Source: Ephydatia muelleri (Eukaryota; Porifera; Demospongiae; Spongillida; Spongillidae). Taken from it: a stretch of DNA of 64,000 bases. Position numbers and translations under genes: made by a program. Where the stretch lies: assembly GCA_013339895.1 (NCBI GenBank), contig JABACO010000012.1, positions 3,051,767-3,115,766 on the forward strand. The letters run 5' to 3'. Positions 58,249 to 64,000 of this stretch are shown piece after piece. Position 1 is the first letter of the stretch. Every line of letters starts with the position of its first letter. Under the pieces are notes generated by a model that made no database searches, was not told the origin of the DNA, and saw nothing but the letters and a program-made list of their open reading frames with translations.

Positions 58249-58559
58249 CCGCTCCTACACGAAGATATGGTAGTTTTGAACCCCAGGGGGTATCGCACGT
58301 AGGAACGTCGGCACGGATATAGTCCAAGACTCCAAAATGCATTTTACTGTAGAGAAATGGTGTAGTATGACGTGGTGAAAATAGGATGTCGATAGCGTTA
58401 ATCGTTGGGAAGTTATAGCGATGCAAACGTGATGCATTTTTATAACATTTTTATGATATATGAGTGGTGCAATTTTCTCGTGAACTGTCCCATTTTATTT
58501 AATTTTATTTAATTTTTCTGCCGGATAGGGCCCGCTTGCTGTCAATTTCCTCGCCTCAC

Positions 58560-58948
58560 TCATAAGCGTGGCTATCTGTTACACCTTTGCCAAGGCTTAA
58601 CCTTCACCTTGATCCCTCTGAGTTTCAAGTTGCCATTAAGTGGTGGTTAGGTATTCCTGTGAGCCAAGGTCAGTCAGCTCTGTCCTATTCTTTGGATCAC
58701 TTTGGTCACCATGCCTTGTCTTGCAAGAATGGCTCCGATGTGGTTTCCCGCCAGAACAGAATCCGAGACACCCTTTTTGAGTTTTGTCAATGTGCATGCT
58801 TGGGTGCACAACTTGAAGCCAAACCAGCCTGGCCATGAAGCACAGCAAACACGTCCTGACGATATCCTCATCCCTAACTGGGAGTTGGGCACGTCTGCAG
58901 CAATTGATCTTTGTGTGTCACATCCCTGCTTAATTCTGAAACACTAGG
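58560..58948 (+). pseudogene. LINE-like ORF fragment, copy 3
   Basis: Two overlapping frames read LHLDPSEFQVAIKWWLGIPV, then LDHFGHHALSCKNGSDVVSR, and then RPDDILIPNWELGTSAAIDL. They are the region just upstream of, and overlapping, the C-terminal module seen at 39664-40095. The histidine/cysteine pattern (HFGHHALSCK) suggests a zinc knuckle before the nuclease-like part. The frame changes near 58840, so it is broken. Confidence 0.6.
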
Positions 58949-59159
58949 GCATCTGAAGCCAATCTAGGAGGAGTGACCCGGTTAGGTGGTCCAATTTGTA
59001 AAAACCTCCACACATGCTCTTAATGTGAATGCCACCTGGAGATCAACTCCAGCCACATCCACAAGACATGTGAGCAATTTCTTGGATTCAGCACACTTTT
59101 CAGCGATAAATCTAAAACAGTGTAAGTTAGTAGTCACCAATAGGAGCACCAAGAATGTC

Positions 59160-59480
59160 AAGGTTTGGTAGAAGGGAGTACTTCACAGCTGGTGGGAAAG
59201 AGGTGTTTCCTTTACTACTGAAGAGTTCACATTTGGAAAAAGTTGCTGTAAAGGTCCAGAGCAGGTCCCATCTCTTCAATGCTGTGCATGGCCCCTAGCA
59301 CAGCTGGACGGTTTCCAGCTAAGGCACCATCATCGAGGTAATATGCCTGGTAGAGGAGGTCCATGCATTCATCATATCAGCATCCACACTGGAAATTGGC
59401 TTCTGCAAGACCACATGTGCAAAGAGTAAGGGACCCAGGGGATTCCCCTGTTGAACCCCTGACTCAGAACTAAATTGTCC
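59160..59480 (-). pseudogene. LINE-like reverse transcriptase fragment
   Basis: The minus strand reads GVQQGNPLGPLLFAHVVLQK, then, after a frame change, YLDDGALAGNRPAVL and MGPALDLYSNF. These are RT palm motifs, including the catalytic Y-D-D-like box, of the same LINE-like family whose tail lies at 58560-58948 on the other strand. The opposite orientations show either two copies or an inversion. Confidence 0.65.
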
Positions 59481-59780
59481 TAGAGGGTGCTATAGCAGAG
59501 GATGTGTGTGACCCATAACACCAAGACACCCAAGGCAGAATTTTGGGGGGAAAGGTGGCACACTAATTTTATATTTTTATGATTGTTTAACCTGGGTATT
59601 TTTAAAAAGCTATAAATTCACGTTGTGCCCGGCATGTTGTTTTGGCAACATCAGCCTATATTTTTAACTGCATACAGTATAAGGTGATAGATAATATGAT
59701 GCATTGAGATAATGAAATGAACTCAAAAAATAACCAGTTATGAGGTCGAGGGTATACAAAGTTCAATGTACGTACAGTTC

Positions 59781-62700
59781 TCAGATAGTGTCCATTGCCC
59801 AGGCACCTTCACTCGAAAGGACTTTCGACAATTCCTGTTCAAACTCGGGGTATGTAGAGTAGGATAGAGGGAGTTCAATGGCGCATGAGCATGTCTTTGC
59901 AGTTGGTGATCGAGCCAGACCTTCAGTATTGTTGAACGACACCCTAATACTCTCACCAAGAAGCACTGAACTCCCAGTCACGAATTGCAGGAACAATCTC
60001 AAGTCATCCTGTCTGCTATTGCTTACAAAAGTAATGAGGTAAGAGAAGATTCTTTTTTCAGCTGAGTTCATGGCACTAGGCTCTTCAATCAAATCCAGGA
60101 CTCTCTCTGAAGTAGCATTGAGAGCTTTGTACAGGCCAAAGAACTCACTCACTGTCATCGTCTGAAAGAAACGAAGGAAAAGCTTGGGCACACCGGAATG
60201 AATTGTGTATAAGACTCCCAGTGGTTTCCCAAGAAAGAGATGTCTCGCTGTCGACACTACTACCTCTTTTAGGTTTGCCTTTGTTGGGACTTGGACGCAA
60301 CCCATGCGGCTTAGAGTGGAGATGATTTGCCCCTGCAAGGTGGAGGGCAACTGGTTGTTGTTTTGAACTTTTGTAAGAGCCTGGCTGATGAAAGAGCTCT
60401 CATAAGCAGCCAAGTAGTCGATGAAGGAATCGAGGATGATGCTGTCTGGCACCTCCACTTCAGGCCCAAAAAATATGGCAGCAAGGACAGGAAAGGCGAT
60501 GCGAATGGGCAAGAATCCACAAACCATGAACCCATGAGAAAGAATGGTGCCGTGAAGACGAAGGACAGCCATATCAGGATTGGGACGTACAGCTGGCACC
60601 AACAATTTCTCCCCATCAAAAATCTTTACATAGCTATCTTCCCAAAAGGCAGAGAACAAATCACGACAAACTCCCCCCATGTCCACAGCTTTCTCATTGA
60701 TAAAACGGACTCGAAATGGATAATCCTTCAGAATTTCCTCGAGATTGTCCTCATATGTCTTAATGACATCCTCATAGACATGGTCTCTGTGAAATGCTCT
60801 CCCCACACCTTGATGTGTGTTATCAGACATGAACTTGTGGCGCATTTCATTCACTGTGAGGAAAACGAAATAGTTATAGATTAAACCACACACCACTCAT
60901 ACTATTAGTCAACACCTCCAACCAGCCATGAAAGGTAGAGGGTGGGTATATAGCCATACGACCACACAAGTAAGGGCTACAATTCTAATGCCCAAGGTCT
61001 TGACTGATGATACCATTATTTTTTTACCTCTTTGGATTAGCTGTGATCCATCTTTCACCTCCTCCACAACTTGTTCCTCCTGAGTCTAGAGCAAGCAAAA
61101 AGGTTATGCAATATTTTGGATTAGGTACATTTTATAGTACCTCAGCTTGGCCTAGTGTTTCTCGCACAAATGTTAGCAAGTCAGGAGCGTTCTCCCCTTC
61201 TTCCACAATAAGAACAGAGGAGGAGATGTCCTTAACTTGGCAAGTCACGGGCACCAGCTCCCGAGGAATAATTGTATGAATACTGAATCCCTTGGTCACG
61301 TTTCCATATGCAGTAGCTATTTCATACAGCACCTGCACAATTTCATGCACACATTCGCTAAAATTCTGCATGTCTGGGTTATCCCTTCACTAAATGATCC
61401 ATACAATGCCCGTCAGTTGCCCTGATTACTCACCTTACTTGAAGTGAGTGGCAGGAGACGACACTCTGTTTTGGATGAATCACTAAATCGAAGAGTGAAT
61501 TTCATGCCTTCAGGCTGAGTCAGTTTATTACTCCATTGACGAGACAGATCCTTCCTGATCTACAAGCACAACTATTAAATGTTACAATACAAACAAACAT
61601 GATTTTCATACATCCTGAAGTTGTTCCCTCTCAGCTTTGGCCTTAGCTTTATCTGCCTCCAGAGATTGCTGATAAGCCTCATCCTGCTCCTTCCTTATCT
61701 GTCGGGCTTCTTCAATGTAAGCCTGTGCCTGTGCCATGAAACATATGTGAATCCTGCAAGCTCAGTTTAGTTGATAATGCATACTCTGCCAAGTTCACTT
61801 TCATTGTCACTTTCACTACCACTGCCCAAGTCGATCACTTCACGTGGAGAAGCCTGGGTAGAGTATCACATGTAACAATACAACAAGTCATCAAAGATAG
61901 ACATACCTTTCCTGTGTTGTCAGACGACTGCTGGACAGTCTCGTTCCAATCACTTGATGCCTGCAGTTCAAAGTGAACATTAAGAAGAATGAACGAAAAA
62001 TAATCTATCCTTACCAAATCCTTTGAACAATGGGCCCCACTGTCTACACTGGGTTTAAACTTCTTCGTTGGGTGCTCAGGAACAGCCTCACTATCCTGAA
62101 TAGAGAGAAAAAAAAAACATGAATACACAAGGAGACACATGTACATGCATATACTCACATCTATTTCACACAAGTAGAGACACCCTCTTCGCTTCACAGC
62201 ACCTTCCCCGTCCAGAGAATCATTATCGAATCTTGTCAAGTGTCCCTTTTTATCACTCTCAAGGAAAGAGAAGGATGAAACTTTAAAGGCACGGATAATA
62301 GCATTCCGTATTTGAAGGTTGGACATGTCTCTTGTGACAGACACTCTCTTGATTCTCTCTTGAGAGAATAGCTCCTTGCGTGTATTTCCCCTAGGGATGA
62401 TTTCCTGGTAGTGCTTCAGCATTACAACATTTACAGACACTGAACGTTGTTTCCCTTTGAAAGCAGCCTTCTTCTTTGCCTGTGCATCAGCCACAACGCA
62501 CTCAGCATTTGGGTCAAATCCCTCCTTTTTTGACTTTCCTGAAGGAAAGCATTTGGCCAAAGCTCTCGCCTCCACCTCAGTTGGTTTCTTCACTCTTTCC
62601 AAAATGCCACTTGAGCGCTCATAAGGTGACTTGGCCTGTAACATAATAAAATTACACATCAAAGTAAGCTGGCTTAAGGACACAATTACTACTACGAGAC

Positions 62701-63083
62701 TTCTCTGTGGCACACAAACCAAGTACAAAGAAAGCCAAAACTACAGGGCCACTTGCCTTACTGGGGGATGACACTGGCTTGTGAGTCACAGTCACCTTGT
62801 CATCATCTAGTATTTCTAGAACACTACCCACATTCACAAAAGCCTTCCATTTGTGGCTCCATCTCTGGAGAAGAAAAGTGCACGCCTGCTCATCGCCTTC
62901 TGATCCAGCAATAGACACAGTTGCTTCAGGCTCCCCAACAGAACGCAGTTGCTGTTGTATACACAGGCAGAGGGTACTGAGGGTGGCTTTACAAGCCTTT
63001 CGGAATCCTTTGTACTCAGAAAGGACCTCGATCTCCTCGTTTTTGATGTCCGTATTTCGATTTTGTGGGCACGAGACGGAGCA
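59781..63083 (-). CDS. HECT-type E3 ubiquitin ligase with UBX-like module (10 exons seen)
   Basis: Exons (high to low): 63083-62762 (5' limit uncertain), 62635-62159, 62095-62015, 61960-61907, 61853-61785, 61753-61612, 61559-61434, 61365-61141, 61079-61028 and 60853-59781, nearly all with GT-AG borders. Exon 1 carries TFLLQRWSHKWKAFVNV, a signature of HECT proteins expanded in sponges and cnidarians. Exons 3-5 are a low-complexity linker. Exon 6 has ARQIRKEQDEAYQQSLEADK, the helix that precedes UBX domains in FAF1/FAF2. Exons 7-8 are UBX-like (KFTLRFSDSSKTECR ... SSSVLIVEE). The last exon is a HECT domain ending in a normal C-lobe, with the catalytic Cys in SPTAKTCSCAIELPLSY and stop at 59781. 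From exon 6 on, phases agree. The exon 5/6 join (31-bp gap) is not in phase as drawn, and no start codon was found. Likely role: E3 ligase, possibly recruited through p97/Cdc48. Total about 870 residues. Confidence 0.85.
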
Positions 63084-63086
63084 CTA

Positions 63087-63881
63087 TATGAAATCCAGTA
63101 TGGAATACTTCTGTGGAGGATGGAACCGAATTTTCAAATCGGAAGGGAGCTAAGCTGGGAAAACATCTAGTACGCTTGTCCCATACTTTGTATGGACGAT
63201 TACGGAAGTATGTCGTGATTACGCAAACCGCGAATTATTGACTCCCGTTGACTGCTCATTTCTATGATTTATGTAATATCTCACGTGCATTAAATGACTA
63301 CATTTTCTATTCCGGATTCGCCCCTAAGTGGTAGTACAGCACTGGGGCAACTGGGGCAATGTGTGCGTGCGTGTGAATGATGCGTGTCCCGTTGCAAATG
63401 GCTTCCTCAATGTCGACGGGAAATGTTTATTTTCTTTTGTGCAGGTGCAGCTAGCTCGCACGCGTAACAGGCCTTGCCTTGTGTGTTTGCACTTTGAGAT
63501 TCACTTCGGAAGAGGTGGGAGGATTAATACCCTACAGTTACCCATAATCAAAACTGAGCCACACCCCCCACTGTACTCCCTATACACAGGGAAAAAAATG
63601 ATTTTACGATGGTAGAAATGTAATGTATTTTTGTTGCAATGCAGTGTATATCGTGTGGTAAAACATTGTATATGCGTTATTTGAAATACAACAAAATTGT
63701 GCTTTTACTACGGTTGTATTTTTCACAATGGTTGTAAATTTTACTATGAATTACAACGTATTTACAGTAAAAATACATCAAATTTCAACGTTACACGCGG
63801 CATGAATGGCAATAGAATACAATCATTGCATTCACGTTTTACAACGTTTGTACAACGTTTAACAACGTTGTACTACGCCTC
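63087..63881. other. Upstream region of the HECT gene; no further gene recognised
   Basis: No clear start exon for the HECT gene is seen. Toward 63640-63870 the sequence is rich in short TTGTA/TACAA palindromic motifs (for example GTACAACGTTTAACAACG). Confidence 0.35.
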
Positions 63882-63959
63882 GTGCCAGGCCTTTCCTGTC
63901 GTCTCGTACCCAGACCCGCAGTGCCAGGCCTTTCCTGTCGTCTCGTACCCAGACCCGCA
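63882..63959 (+). repeat. Perfect 39-bp tandem duplication
   Basis: Two identical copies of a 39-bp unit beginning GTGCCAGGCCTTTCCTGTCG. The motif GTCTCGTACCCA also occurs near 57940 (CTCGTACCCACC), so it may be part of a repeat family end. Confidence 0.9.
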
Positions 63960-64000
63960 TGCAAATATTGTGCACAAAAAAATTTGTTTCCCAAAACGTT

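Noticed and set aside
60327-60884. 185-codon open frame on the plus strand
   Set aside because: It is antisense to the HECT domain exon.

Overview
The window looks like a piece of an early-branching animal genome, most likely a sponge (cnidarian not excluded). This rests on a multi-exon HECT ubiquitin ligase gene with very short introns, an intron-rich Ulp1/SENP-type protease gene, a tyrosine-recombinase retrotransposon, many small DNA-transposon derivatives, and abundant long G/C homopolymers and microsatellites. I see no bacterial-style operons, rRNA or convincing tRNA. Most of the sequence is repeats; ordinary genes are a minority.

Layout. Positions 1-10515 are three retroelements nested in one another, all on the minus strand: an old, worn Ty3/Gypsy element (A, to its 5' LTR at 10397-10515), interrupted by a whole-looking Ngaro/PAT-type tyrosine-recombinase element (B, 3306-7898), and interrupted again at its integrase end by a younger-looking Gypsy element (C, 1-2359, running off the left edge). 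From 10519 to 15925, two ~0.4 kb inverted-repeat arms bracket a small intact glycine-zipper protein gene (11222-11437) and a second copy broken by a MITE (14234-14873). A third, intact copy lies inverted at 23413-23619. Between 18.4 and 22.9 kb are remnants of a RING-plus-transposase-like gene and of a Gypsy reverse transcriptase.

From 24 to 44 kb there are nonautonomous hAT-like elements carrying long G tracts, hairpin elements, a ~1.45 kb tandem segmental duplication (29673-32908) with exon-like units, the 5' exons of a gene of the YqaJ/SWIM-associated type (38991-39544), LINE-like fragments, a TTAA-flanked MITE and a Merlin-like transposase fragment. Positions 44774-50114 are a minisatellite with a ~162 bp unit (~33 copies) and a higher-order pattern. 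It abuts a multi-exon Ulp1-like cysteine protease gene (about 50484-53540, plus strand).

From 56.4 to 58 kb, two hAT-like elements with clean 8-bp target duplications sit by or inside an array of about 15 copies of the 10-bp palindrome ACGACGTCGT, and the array also holds a perfect 52-bp palindrome. The best host gene is on the minus strand at 59781-63083: a protein with an N-terminal conserved region, a coiled-coil/UBX-like module and a C-terminal HECT domain with its catalytic cysteine. Functionally, the two best host genes belong to ubiquitin/ubiquitin-like pathways (HECT E3 ligase, Ulp1-type deconjugating protease), but nothing in the sequence shows that they act together.
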